From the NCBI GenBank assembly GCA_047626155.1, contig JBLHRR010000018.1:1-59011 (forward strand): a stretch of 59,011 nucleotides of DNA. The letters are read 5' to 3'. Both the position numbers and the translations under genes were made by a program. The stretch comes from CALGLS01 sp047626155 (GTDB taxonomy: Bacteria; Bacteroidota; Bacteroidia; Chitinophagales; Saprospiraceae). Shown here in pieces: positions 45,568 through 54,380 of the stretch; position 1 is the first letter of the stretch; every line of letters begins with the position of its first letter. A model generated the notes under the pieces. The model was not told the origin of the DNA and ran no database searches. It saw nothing but the letters and a program-made list of their open reading frames with translations.

Positions 45568-47205
45568 CTACGTCTGCATCACCCCCACATTAAAATCCTC
45601 CACTGGCGCATTATTCGCAGCCTCAATCCCCATCGAAATAACCTGTCGCGTTTCCAAGGGATCAATGATCGCATCTACCCAAAGTCTGGCCGCAGCGTAA
45701 TACGGCGTCGTTTGTTCATCGTAACGATCCTTGATCTTTTTGTAAAGTTCGTCTTCTGATTGTTGATCGAATTCCTCCCCTTTTCGTTTAGCGGAAGCGA
45801 CTTCAATCTGGGTGAGGACTTTAGCAGCCTGAGCGCCACCCATCACTGCAATCTTAGCCGTTGGCCAAGCTACAATCAAGCGAGGATCGTAAGCTTTACC
45901 GCACATCGCGTAATTACCTGCGCCATAAGAATTGCCCATGACGATGCTAAATTTTGGAACCGTAGAATTAGACACGGCGTTCACCATTTTTGCTCCGTCT
46001 TTAATAATCCCTCCATGCTCCGAACGGGTACCGACCATGAAGCCGGTTACATCATGCAAGAAGACCAATGGGATTTTCTTCTGATTACAATTCATAATAA
46101 AACGAGCAGCCTTATCTGCTGAATCAGAGTAGATTACGCCACCAAATTGCATCTCCCCCTTCTTATTTTTCACCACCTTCCGACTGTTGGCAACAATACC
46201 TACGGCCCAGCCATCTATTCGCGCATAAGCACAAATAATGGTTTGACCATAACCTTTTTTATATTCTGTTAATTTGGATTCATCCACCAGACGATGGATA
46301 ATTTCGTAGCTGTCATATGGTTTAGTCGATACATCAGGGAAGAACCCTAACAAGTCTTTTGCTTCTTTTTTTGGCAGCTTGGATTCCTTCCGATCAAAGC
46401 CCGCATTTTTGAACTGCCCCATTTTATCAACCAGTTCTTTTATGGTATCGAGACAGGTTTTATCATCCGGCATTTTGTAATCGGTAACGCCCGAAATTTC
46501 AGATTGCGTAGTTGCTCCGCCTAAAGTTTCTTGATCAACGTCCTCCCCTATTGCCGCTTTCACCAAGTAAGGTCCAGCCAAGAATATAGAACCGGTTCCT
46601 TCCACGATTAATGCCTCATCTGACATGATTGGTAGATAAGCACCACCTGCCACGCAGCTCCCCATGATGGCCGCTATCTGCGGAATTCCTCTACTGGAAA
46701 TGATGGCATTATTTCTAAACATCCGACCAAAGTGTTCCTTATCTGGAAAGATCTCATCTTGCATTGGTAAAAATACCCCTGCGGAGTCGACCAGATAAAT
46801 CAAAGGCAGTCGGTTCTCCATCGCTATTTCTTGGGCACGTAGGTTTTTCTTCCCCGTTATCGGAAACCAGGCTCCTGCTTTTACGGTCGCATCATTAGCA
46901 ACAATCATCACTTGACGGCCCGCCACATAGCCGATTCCTGTTATCACCCCACCTGCCGGACAGCCACCATATTCTTTATACATCTCATAACCGGCAAAGG
47001 CACCAATTTCTAAGAAAGACGAACCTTCATCAATCAGGTAATCAACACGCTCCCGGGCAGTCATCTTTCCCTTTTCATGTTGCTTATCTATCTTCTTTTG
47101 CCCACCACCTAATTTAATTTTTTCTAACTTTTTGTTCATTCTGAAGATGAGCAATTTCATCGCATCCTCGTTTATGTTCTGATCCAATTCTTGTTTCTTA
47201 GACAT
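45568..47205 (-). CDS. acyl-CoA carboxylase, carboxyltransferase beta subunit
   Basis: 545 residues of the biotin-dependent carboxyltransferase family that includes propionyl-CoA and methylcrotonyl-CoA carboxylases. Motifs include GKMTARERVDYLIDEGSSFLE, GGVITGIGYVAGRQVMIVAND, VDSAGVFLPMQDEIFPD, GSCVAGGAYLPIMSDE, FLHDVTGFMVG, MGNSYGAGNYAMCG and the C-terminal YYAAARLWVDAIIDPLETR. The length and the presence of both N- and C-terminal lobes in one chain fit MccB/PccB. The substrate cannot be assigned; the biotin-carrying alpha subunit is not in the window. A -7 box lies 28 bp upstream. Confidence 0.93.
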   Translation of the reverse strand: MSKKQELDQNINEDAMKLLIFRMNKKLEKIKLGGGQKKIDKQHEKGKMTARERVDYLIDEGSSFLEIGAFAGYEMYKEYGGCPAGGVITGIGYVAGRQVMIVANDATVKAGAWFPITGKKNLRAQEIAMENRLPLIYLVDSAGVFLPMQDEIFPDKEHFGRMFRNNAIISSRGIPQIAAIMGSCVAGGAYLPIMSDEALIVEGTGSIFLAGPYLVKAAIGEDVDQETLGGATTQSEISGVTDYKMPDDKTCLDTIKELVDKMGQFKNAGFDRKESKLPKKEAKDLLGFFPDVSTKPYDSYEIIHRLVDESKLTEYKKGYGQTIICAYARIDGWAVGIVANSRKVVKNKKGEMQFGGVIYSDSADKAARFIMNCNQKKIPLVFLHDVTGFMVGTRSEHGGIIKDGAKMVNAVSNSTVPKFSIVMGNSYGAGNYAMCGKAYDPRLIVAWPTAKIAVMGGAQAAKVLTQIEVASAKRKGEEFDQQSEDELYKKIKDRYDEQTTPYYAAARLWVDAIIDPLETRQVISMGIEAANNAPVEDFNVGVMQT

Positions 47206-47233
47206 ATCTTGTTTTTAATTTGGGGCTAAAGTA

Positions 47234-47241
47234 CAAATTTA
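47234..47241 (-). promoter_or_regulatory. -7 box for the acyl-CoA carboxylase gene
   Basis: Minus-strand TAAATTTG, matching TAnnTTTG, 28 bp before the ATG at 47205. Confidence 0.42.
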
Positions 47242-47310
47242 GACAGGAATAAAAGGCAGTCAGCCCCTTATTCCTGTCTAATAAGTCTTCTAAATTAATA
47301 GCGTTTATAA

Positions 47311-48762
47311 TTACTTAGGAAAAGCATAATACCACACATCCGGATACCCCTCATAAATTCCCTCCAGCATAATTTTCCCCTCTGCATCCTTCAGCTCATC
47401 CATGGCATCCTCGAGGGAGTTAATGTTTCGATCATTCACTTTAGTTATGATAAAGCCGGGATCCATATTCGTTCGTTCTATTTTTGATCCTCTCGTAATG
47501 CTCACCACATAGGCTCCTTTGGTTTTCAGCTTTCTTTTCTCTGAAGAACTCAAATCACGCAATTCAAAACCCAGTATTTTCGAAATCCCCTCAACCTTAC
47601 CTTCTTGAAAACCATCTTCAGTGCCAAGCAAAGAAAGAGTACCTGAGGTATTCTTCAAAGTAACATTCGTTTTCCTTTTTTTACCTCCTCTAATGTATTC
47701 CACTTCTACCTCGTTACCAGGTCTTAGTCGTGCAATGAGTTCCTGCAATTCAGGAGTGGAAGGTGTTTTTATTCCATTAATTCTAAGAATAATGTCTCCT
47801 TCTTTGATCCCGGCATCACTCGCTCCACTTCCTTTGACCACGTTGGTGATGTACACCCCTTCTACTGTTTTCAGTTTCAGTTCTTTAGCCAACTCTGCGT
47901 TTACAGGTCTTATTTCAACTCCTAGTATTGCTCTTTGTACAACACCATAATCACGAAGATCTTTAATAACTTTTTTAGCAAGGTTCGACGGAATCGCAAA
48001 AGAGTAACCTTCATATCTTCCGCTTCGGGTAATGATGGCAGTGTTGATCCCGACCAATTCTCCGTTGGTATTTACCAAAGCGCCACCACTGTTTCCAGGG
48101 TTTACCGCAGCATCGGTTTGAATAAAAGATTCTACTCGATATTCTCCTTCTAAAATGTCTATGCTTCTTCCCTTTGCGCTTACAATTCCAGCGGTAACAG
48201 TGGAAGAAAGATTGAACGGATTTCCAACAGCCAGCACCCACTCTCCTATTCTAATAGAATCAGAATTCCCTAAAGTTAAAAAAGGCAATCCTCTTGCTTC
48301 AATTTTAACCAAGGCCAGATCAGTGGTCCGATCAATGCCTACGAGTGTGGCTTCAAATTTTCTTTTATCATTTAATGTAACCTCAATGTTACGTCCTTCT
48401 TCTATCACGTGGTTATTGGTAACAATGTACCCATCTGTTGAAATGATGACTCCTGATCCTGAAGAGCCGGAGTAACCTCCTCCAGAACCCCACCAGTCAC
48501 CTTCCGAACCGTTGGAAGCTTTGATGTTGACGACTGCCGGTGTAACGGCTTCGGCGGCAGATATAAAATTGGTTGGAGAAGAAGAGAGAAAAGAACGGGA
48601 AGGCGCATTAAATGGATCGTCCTTACTGTAATTGGTATACATCGCCGGAGTACTTTCGCGAATGATGATCTCTTTTACAGGAGGCACAAAGTAGCGATAA
48701 CCTGCAATTGATAAAACTGCGCTTAGCAAACATGCTCCGAATAGTAGTCCCACGTTTTTCAT
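47311..48762 (-). CDS. HtrA/DegP-family serine protease with two PDZ regions
   Basis: 483-residue periplasmic protease-chaperone, anchored or exported through MKNVGLLFGACLLSAVLSIAG. The catalytic triad is His118 (VTNNHVI), Asp148 (TTDLALVKI) and Ser225 (NPGNSGGAL). A Gly/Ser/Trp-rich loop (SEGDWWGSGGGYSGSSGSG) precedes the protease domain. The first PDZ domain spans ~285-375 (LGVEIRPVNAELAKELKL, GIKEGDIILRINGIKTPS) and a shorter second PDZ-like region ~395-480 (LGFELRDLSSSEKRKL, GFIITKVNDRNINSLEDA). It degrades misfolded envelope proteins. It stands alone with a gene-free 573-bp stretch upstream. Confidence 0.95.
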   Translation of the reverse strand: MKNVGLLFGACLLSAVLSIAGYRYFVPPVKEIIIRESTPAMYTNYSKDDPFNAPSRSFLSSSPTNFISAAEAVTPAVVNIKASNGSEGDWWGSGGGYSGSSGSGVIISTDGYIVTNNHVIEEGRNIEVTLNDKRKFEATLVGIDRTTDLALVKIEARGLPFLTLGNSDSIRIGEWVLAVGNPFNLSSTVTAGIVSAKGRSIDILEGEYRVESFIQTDAAVNPGNSGGALVNTNGELVGINTAIITRSGRYEGYSFAIPSNLAKKVIKDLRDYGVVQRAILGVEIRPVNAELAKELKLKTVEGVYITNVVKGSGASDAGIKEGDIILRINGIKTPSTPELQELIARLRPGNEVEVEYIRGGKKRKTNVTLKNTSGTLSLLGTEDGFQEGKVEGISKILGFELRDLSSSEKRKLKTKGAYVVSITRGSKIERTNMDPGFIITKVNDRNINSLEDAMDELKDAEGKIMLEGIYEGYPDVWYYAFPK

Positions 48763-49266
48763 ATGTTGTGTTTTAAAGGTCTAGTTCTTTTATGCTCTAT
48801 TAAAGAGACAAATAAACCCAAGCTTTGTTGTAATTTTGTATTGCAATCCATGCGCCAGAAGCCAGAAAGAAATTATTTGAGTATACAACGTTTGTGTTCT
48901 CTGGTTTGGTCTCCCTCGACTCGCTCCTGCGTCACTCGCTCGGGATGACAGGCAGAGTCTTCTCTATTTCTTTGAGTCGCCGTTCTTAGGTCTTTTTCAC
49001 CTTTGGCAGCCAAACAGCTTCAATATTTTTACCGTACTTTGCAGAACAGTCATTTTATGATCTATAAAACAAGCGAACAAACATATATAAAATATCCATC
49101 ATGCAGACCTTTCGGAACGACATATTGTCAATTTTAATAAATATTTAATATATAACCAACTCGTTAACAAGGACTCCTGTTCGTATTTTTATATCTGATA
49201 ATATATTGAAAATATTATCGGCTTAATCAGACTTCATTGCCCGAAAAGTGGCACATTTTTTTAATC
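48763..49266. other. gene-free stretch between divergent htrA-like and small membrane protein genes
   Basis: No gene recognised. It holds a CTCGCTC-rich segment near 48912-48950 of a kind often seen as dispersed intergenic repeats, and a perfect GATAATAT/ATATTATC hairpin at 49197-49219. Control sites for the two divergent genes are expected here. Confidence 0.5.
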
Positions 49267-49274
49267 TATGTTTG
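49267..49274 (+). promoter_or_regulatory. -7 box for the small membrane protein gene
   Basis: TATGTTTG, matching TAnnTTTG, 61 bp before the ATG at 49336; no clear -33 element. Confidence 0.4.
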
Positions 49275-49335
49275 ACAAATGAGAAACCATAAGAACCCGG
49301 ATTTTGTCAAAGAAGCACAAAACATATAATACATA

Positions 49336-49557
49336 ATGTCTAAAAGAGACACTGAAAAACAAAGAGAGCTTCCCTGGGATCCATGGGATGGAGAATACAT
49401 TGGTAATATTTGGGGATGGAAATTTTCCTTCATCTCTTTGGGGATCATCCTATTTTTCCTCTTCATAGCCATTTACCGCTTTGCTGCTTTAGACCCAAAT
49501 GGGGCAAAAACAACAAATCAGACAGAAATAAGCGTCGACTCTACAGCAATTGAGTGA
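49336..49557 (+). CDS. small single-pass membrane protein
   Basis: 73 residues: a charged N-terminus with Trp/Pro (KQRELPWDPWDGEYIGNIWGW), one transmembrane helix (KFSFISLGIILFFLFIAIYRF, ~29-49) and a polar tail rich in Thr, Ser and acidic residues. The Trp-Asp-Pro-Trp-Asp block next to the membrane is distinctive. The family was not recognised. It is read in the same direction as the T9SS cargo gene 107 bp downstream; a separate -7 box lies upstream. Confidence 0.7.
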   Translation: MSKRDTEKQRELPWDPWDGEYIGNIWGWKFSFISLGIILFFLFIAIYRFAALDPNGAKTTNQTEISVDSTAIE

Positions 49558-49664
49558 ATTAAAAGGGAGCAAATTTCGAATCTTGTTCCAAAGCGCTTAT
49601 CTTGTAGGAGTATATCCGGTTTTAGAGATCATCTTTATATCACTATTATAAAACTAATTCTTCC

Positions 49665-50684
49665 ATGAACGACTTTACTTTATTTAAAAAACAACTGCTG
49701 TTCTTATGCTGTCTCATCGCTTTTGCCTATCCAAATGCCAATGCACAATCGTATGGCGGATTTTCTTTTGAACCGGTCGTCTCCTGCAATGGAAAAACAA
49801 TTAGCATGGTAGCCAGAACAGATACTTGGAGCAATGTCGTACTTTTTCAATTCGCGATGGAATGGGATTCAAACGTACTGGAATATGTCGACACCACTTT
49901 ACCTAATAACACTTTTCAAGATTTAGGCTTCGGAGACACTTTTACTTCTTCGGGAAAGCTTACTGCTTCCTGGTTCGATCCAACGACAAGCCTTCTAGGA
50001 GTTTCTCCTGAAAATGAAGTTGCTTTCACTATTATATTTAATGTCATTGGAGATGCTGGAGATCAAACGCCCTTGGCTTTTACTAATGCCATACCTATCG
50101 AATTCTACTATGACAACAATGGTACTACAACAGAATACACTTCAGATGTTATACTCGTAGATGGACAAGTTGATGTAACCTCAAAGCCATCGGTTGACAT
50201 GGAAACCATCGTAGAAGCATCAACCAGTAGCTCTTCTGACGGCTCAATAACTGTAAACATTACAGGAGGAACTGCTCCTTACGATGTCTTGTGGAGCAAT
50301 GACGAATTCAGTATGAATCTTATGAACCTATCCGTTGGAAACTATAGTTGTACGGTGACAGATGTCAATACTTGTTCTACAGCTAATGGACCATACAGTG
50401 TAGAAGCTACTGTCAGCAGCAATAATATTGAGGGTTTAAATAATTTTAATCTCAGTCCTAACCCGGCTAATGACTTTGTCAATATCAATGTCGATTTCGC
50501 TAAAAGTGAAAAAACGAGTATCCGCATTATTGATGTCGCTGGAAAAATTAGGTATCAACAAAATCGGGAAGCCGCTGCTTTCTCTCTGGATGTTCCAGTT
50601 AGTGATTTTGCGAATGGTACTTACTTTGTAGAAATTGCTACTGCCAATGGAAAAGCTGTGGAAAAGCTCCTTGTAGCTAAATAA
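49665..50684 (+). CDS. T9SS type A cargo with cohesin-like and SprB-repeat domains
   Basis: 339 residues. Signal peptide ending YPNANAQ (near residue 28); a cohesin-like beta domain at ~29-172 (FEPVVSCNGKTISMVARTDTW, FAMEWDSNVLEYVDTTLP, VAFTIIFNVIGDAG); a SprB-type repeat at ~180-250 (DGSITVNITGGTAPYDVLWS, LSVGNYSCTVTDVNTC); and a type A C-terminal sorting domain (~258-339: FNLSPNPANDFVNINVDF, YFVEIATANGKAVEKLLVAK). It is therefore secreted and cell-surface-attached through the type IX system. Cohesin-like folds bind protein or polysaccharide partners, none identified here. A terminator follows directly. Confidence 0.9.
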   Translation: MNDFTLFKKQLLFLCCLIAFAYPNANAQSYGGFSFEPVVSCNGKTISMVARTDTWSNVVLFQFAMEWDSNVLEYVDTTLPNNTFQDLGFGDTFTSSGKLTASWFDPTTSLLGVSPENEVAFTIIFNVIGDAGDQTPLAFTNAIPIEFYYDNNGTTTEYTSDVILVDGQVDVTSKPSVDMETIVEASTSSSSDGSITVNITGGTAPYDVLWSNDEFSMNLMNLSVGNYSCTVTDVNTCSTANGPYSVEATVSSNNIEGLNNFNLSPNPANDFVNINVDFAKSEKTSIRIIDVAGKIRYQQNREAAAFSLDVPVSDFANGTYFVEIATANGKAVEKLLVAK

Positions 50685-50711
50685 CAAATCGATTGGATCA
50701 ATACTGATCTT

Positions 50712-50749
50712 AAAAAAGCCGCTGGAGTTTTACTTCAGCGGCTTTTTTT
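50712..50749 (+). terminator. intrinsic terminator after the T9SS cargo gene
   Basis: AAAAAAGCCGCTG pairs with CAGCGGCTTTTTT around a ~11-nt loop, T run included; 28 bp past the stop at 50684. Confidence 0.92.
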
Positions 50750-50810
50750 ATTGAAAATATACTTCCAGAGCAGTTCATTCATCGCATTATTTCCCTAATT
50801 TCGTTTTTCT

Positions 50811-50876
50811 TAGTATTCCACAAAAAACAATTTCCCGATTTTTTTCGTGGAAAGTTAATTTTTCGTTGTTACTTAG
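50811..50876 (-). repeat. family-1 repeat, copy D (short form)
   Basis: 66-bp compact copy. The left end TTAGTATTCCACAAAAAACA runs through TTTCCCGATTT to CGTGGAAA, then the other end, read on the minus strand as CTAAGTAACAACGAAAAATT. It shares 19 of 20 terminal bases with copy A. Unlike the other copies its CTAAGT end faces a gene start (dapF, 33 bp away) rather than a stop. Confidence 0.83.
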
Positions 50877-50908
50877 CAACAATGCCTCTTCTGCAAATAA
50901 ACATAGAA

Positions 50909-51694
50909 ATGACCATTCCTTTTTCTAAATACCAAGGTACCGGCAACGACTTCATTCTTATCGACAACCGTACACCACTACTCTCCCCTGACAATTTTGA
51001 ATTGATAGCCAAACTCTGCGACCGTCGCTTCGGCATCGGGGCGGATGGTCTTATTTTGCTGCAAGAAAAAAAGGGTTTTGATTTCCATATGGTTTATTTC
51101 AATGCAGATGGAAAGGAAAGTAGTATGTGTGGAAATGGTGGGAGGTGCATTGTCGCTTTCGCTAAAAAGCTGGGCTTAATAGAAACCGACTGTGTTTTTG
51201 ATGCTATAGACGGACGGCATGAAGCCAAAATTGATGAGCATAATTATGTGCAGCTGAAAATGAAAGACATCGCAACTTACGAAACGGATGAAGAGGCTTA
51301 CATTATGGATACCGGCTCTCCGCACTACGTCATTTTCGTAGAGGACATCGATGACATTAATGTTTACGAAAATGGCAGAGCAATTCGCTACTCAGAACCT
51401 TTTCGCAAAAACGGCATCAATGTCAACTTTGTAGAAAAAACAGAGAATGGACTCATTGTAGCTACTTACGAACGCGGCGTTGAAGACGAGACTTTCTCTT
51501 GTGGCACTGGCGTAACGGCAGCCGCCATCTCCTATCACCTTAATCAAAACTTAACAACACACACACGTGTCCCCATCCAAACAAAAGGCGGAAACTTAGA
51601 AGTTCACTTTTCGCCAACAGAGAATGGATTTGAGGATGTGTGGCTCTGTGGCCCCGGCTCTTTGGTTTTTGAAGGAAACTATCGCCATAAATGA
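50909..51694 (+). CDS. dapF: diaminopimelate epimerase
   Basis: 261-residue cytosolic enzyme interconverting LL- and meso-diaminopimelate, supplying lysine and peptidoglycan. The two catalytic cysteines are Cys74 in NADGKESSMCGNGGRC and Cys198 in DETFSCGTGVTAAA. MTIPFSKYQGTGNDFILIDN at the N-terminus is family-typical, so ATG 50909 is preferred over the in-frame ATG at 50882, whose nine extra residues are not family-like. The upstream 33 bp up to the family-1 repeat leave little room for a promoter, so the repeat may contain or displace it. Confidence 0.95.
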   Translation: MTIPFSKYQGTGNDFILIDNRTPLLSPDNFELIAKLCDRRFGIGADGLILLQEKKGFDFHMVYFNADGKESSMCGNGGRCIVAFAKKLGLIETDCVFDAIDGRHEAKIDEHNYVQLKMKDIATYETDEEAYIMDTGSPHYVIFVEDIDDINVYENGRAIRYSEPFRKNGINVNFVEKTENGLIVATYERGVEDETFSCGTGVTAAAISYHLNQNLTTHTRVPIQTKGGNLEVHFSPTENGFEDVWLCGPGSLVFEGNYRHK

Positions 51695-51834
51695 AAATCT
51701 AAATTTAAATCAAAATCTAAAACCAAGACGCACCACGACTTTATTCTGTTGTCAGTTCACTGTTCTTAGTCGTTTGTTCATTCATTGCGAAAAAAACTCT
51801 TGTCGAGCCACTTGGTAGGATAAACTTTAATAAA

Positions 51835-53028
51835 ATGACTACGCTACAAGAAGCATATAAGACTATTCTTAACAATACACTTCCTGCAAAAATAATATCC
51901 GTTCCGATGGCTGAGGCATTAGGCCAGGTGTTGGCGGAACCACTTTATGCAGACCGCGATTTCCCTCCTTACGACCGAGTTACGATGGATGGAATTGCGA
52001 TCTGTTATAAAAGTTTTGAAAATGGGCAGCGTAAGTTCCCTATTGCTGGAATCGCTCCTGCCGGTGCTCCGAAAGAAGAACTCAAGGACGCAAGCCACTG
52101 TCTGGAAGTGATGACTGGAGCGGTACTCCCAAATGGAACCGACACGGTTATTCGCTATGAGGATCTGGAAATTGAGGATGGTGCCGCTACAATACAACCG
52201 GAGCAATTAAGATTCCAACAAAACATTCACGGCACTGGAAATGATCGTTCGACTGGGGATCTTTTGGTTCCTCCTGGAAAAACAATTGGGCCTGCGGAGA
52301 TTGGAATAGCGGCTACGATTGGTAAAAGTAAATTACAAATTGCTCAGCCTCCGCGAACCATAGTTATTTCTACTGGAGACGAGTTGGTGGAAGTCGATCA
52401 AAATCCGGAGGCGCATCAAATCAGACGTTCTAACGTACACACTATCATTGGGGCTTTAGCACAGCGAGGCGTCCCATCAGATGAACTGCACCTTACAGAT
52501 GACCGACCAAGTCTTGTCCTAAAGTTAAAAGAGGTTTTAGAAAAGTATGAAGTGCTAATCCTGAGTGGCGGTGTTTCTAAAGGGAAATACGATTACGTCC
52601 CTGAGGTACTTGAAGAGTTGGGGATTGAAAAATCATTTCATGGCGTGCGCCAAAGGCCGGGGAAACCTTTTTGGTTTGGGGCCAATGAAAAAAATGTGGT
52701 TTTCGCTCTTCCGGGCAATCCTGTTTCTTCTTACATGTGTACGACTAGATACATTCAACCTTGGTTTGACAAAACGTTGGGATTGCCGGAAAAGAATATC
52801 CCATGCGCTGTGCTTAACAATGATTTTACATTTAAGCCTGACTTGACTTATCTGTTGCAAGTGAGGCTTAGTTATAATTCAGACGGTCAGATTCTCGCTA
52901 CGCCGATAGAAGGTGGTGGTTCTGGTGATTTGGCTAATCTGGGGACGGTGGATGCTTTTTTAGAATTGCCTAGAGGGAAGATTTTGTTTAAGCAAGGGGA
53001 GGTTTATCCTTTGTTTACTTTTAGCTGA
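51835..53028 (+). CDS. moeA: molybdopterin molybdotransferase
   Basis: 397-residue enzyme that inserts molybdate into adenylated molybdopterin, the last common step of molybdenum-cofactor synthesis. Domain landmarks are the N-terminal ALGQVLAEPLYADRDFPPYDRVTMDGIA, the hinge (LEVMTGAVLPNGTDTVIRYEDLE), the MoCF-binding domain at ~175-310 (TIVISTGDELVEVDQ, LILSGGVSKGKYDYVPEVL, RPGKPFWFG, ALPGNPVSSYMC) and the C-terminal beta domain (~320-397). Full length. It heads the cofactor cluster; the next gene is an unrelated methyltransferase, then moaC and a mobA-type gene. Confidence 0.95.
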   Translation: MTTLQEAYKTILNNTLPAKIISVPMAEALGQVLAEPLYADRDFPPYDRVTMDGIAICYKSFENGQRKFPIAGIAPAGAPKEELKDASHCLEVMTGAVLPNGTDTVIRYEDLEIEDGAATIQPEQLRFQQNIHGTGNDRSTGDLLVPPGKTIGPAEIGIAATIGKSKLQIAQPPRTIVISTGDELVEVDQNPEAHQIRRSNVHTIIGALAQRGVPSDELHLTDDRPSLVLKLKEVLEKYEVLILSGGVSKGKYDYVPEVLEELGIEKSFHGVRQRPGKPFWFGANEKNVVFALPGNPVSSYMCTTRYIQPWFDKTLGLPEKNIPCAVLNNDFTFKPDLTYLLQVRLSYNSDGQILATPIEGGGSGDLANLGTVDAFLELPRGKILFKQGEVYPLFTFS

Positions 53029-53142
53029 CATATAAAAAACCCCTTACTAATACTATGAACAGCACATATCTACGCTCTGTAATTAATTTACAAACCGCAA
53101 TAGAATTACAACTGGCTATATAATTATAAAAACCCACCTTAG

Positions 53143-53862
53143 TTGAAAAACAAAGAACAACATGATATTTACGAAGACAAATTTGTTGAAAATTTGTTCA
53201 ATAGAATGTCTAAAACATATGGGATTACAAACTATTTATCCTCTTTTGGATTTACAGAAAGATGGAGAAAACAATGTGTAGATGAAATCGATTGGAGGAA
53301 AGATATGAATATAGGCTATGATTTAATGTCAGGAATGGGAGAAAGCTGGAATATTATTCTGAATAAATCAAAAGTCAAAATTATTGGGGTAGATATTTCT
53401 TCCGAGATGAATAAGAAAGCTAGAGAGAAATTAGAAAGGAATAAGAATTGGGATATTAAAATTAGACAAGAAAATATTCTGCATAATGATATAAAATCAG
53501 AAACAGCAGACTTTGTAGTTTCAACATTTGGAATCAAAACATTTTCAAAAGCTAAACAGCAAATATTAGCTAAAGAAATATATCGAATTCTTAGGAAAGG
53601 TGGGCAAATTTCGATGGTAGAGATATCTGAGCCTCAAGGTAAAATACTAAATTTGTTATTCATGTTTTATCTAAAGGTTATGATACCCATAATAGGCCTA
53701 TTATTTATGGGGAATTCATTAGACTATAAAATGTTAGGTATCTATTGTCAAAACTTTAAAGATTGTCGACAATTTTGTGATTACTTAAAAAAAGAAGGGA
53801 TGACAGTGGTAACCCAAAAGTATTTTTTTGGATGTGCAACAGGGGTAATCGGATATAAATAA
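53143..53862 (+). CDS. UbiE/MenG-like class I methyltransferase inside the moco cluster
   Basis: 239 residues from a TTG start. The N-terminus (FVENLFNRMSKTYGITNYLSSFG) matches the N-terminal region of UbiE/MenG-type enzymes, so a downstream ATG would cut into the domain. SAM motif I appears as GYDLMSGMGESW, and motif II as IIGVDISSEMNKKA; motif III is near ADFVVSTFGIKTFSKA and the last ~60 residues include a hydrophobic stretch (FMFYLKVMIPIIGLLFMGNS) that may touch the membrane. Its substrate is unknown. The gene is clearly richer in A/T than moeA and moaC on either side, suggesting later acquisition. It is cotranscribed in direction with them. Confidence 0.83.
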   Translation: MKNKEQHDIYEDKFVENLFNRMSKTYGITNYLSSFGFTERWRKQCVDEIDWRKDMNIGYDLMSGMGESWNIILNKSKVKIIGVDISSEMNKKAREKLERNKNWDIKIRQENILHNDIKSETADFVVSTFGIKTFSKAKQQILAKEIYRILRKGGQISMVEISEPQGKILNLLFMFYLKVMIPIIGLLFMGNSLDYKMLGIYCQNFKDCRQFCDYLKKEGMTVVTQKYFFGCATGVIGYK

Positions 53863-53881
53863 TAATACGCCACAAAATAAT

Positions 53882-54367
53882 ATGCAAAAAAAATTCACCC
53901 ACCTCAATGAAAAGAACCAACCGTCTATGGTAGATGTTGGTCAGAAGCAAGCGACGCGCCGTACAGCCAAGGCTCGTAGTATCGTTGTTATGGACAAAGA
54001 GATCATTGCGCAGTTAGAAGCAGGGCAATTCATCAATCCTAAAAAAGGACCTGTTTTTCATACGGCTATTCTGGCGGGCATTATGGCAGCGAAAAAAACT
54101 GCCGAGTTGATTCCGCTTTGCCACCCAGTTGGAATGGATGATTGCCAGGTGACCATAGAAATAAACGAGCAAAAAGAGATTGTCATTGATTGCTCTGCTA
54201 CGGTTTTTGCGAAGACGGGAATAGAAATGGAAGCCATCACCGGAGCTTCTGTTGCGGCGCTGACCATTTATGATATGTGCAAAGCTTTTTCGCACGACAT
54301 TGTTATCAAGGAAACAAAATTGATGGAGAAGACAGGTGGGAAGAAGGACTTTTTAAGGAACGATTAG
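53882..54367 (+). CDS. moaC: cyclic pyranopterin monophosphate synthase
   Basis: 161-residue enzyme acting with MoaA to turn GTP into cyclic pyranopterin monophosphate, the first stage of molybdenum-cofactor synthesis. The sequence MVDVGQKQATRRTAKARS, ELIPLCHPVGMDD and the signature TGIEMEAITGASVAALTIYDMCKA are typical; KLMEKTGGKKDF at the end completes the family length. The start ATG is 19 bp after the preceding methyltransferase stop, consistent with cotranscription. The partner MoaA is not in the window. Confidence 0.96.
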   Translation: MQKKFTHLNEKNQPSMVDVGQKQATRRTAKARSIVVMDKEIIAQLEAGQFINPKKGPVFHTAILAGIMAAKKTAELIPLCHPVGMDDCQVTIEINEQKEIVIDCSATVFAKTGIEMEAITGASVAALTIYDMCKAFSHDIVIKETKLMEKTGGKKDFLRND

Positions 54368-54380
54368 TTAGTTAAAACAC

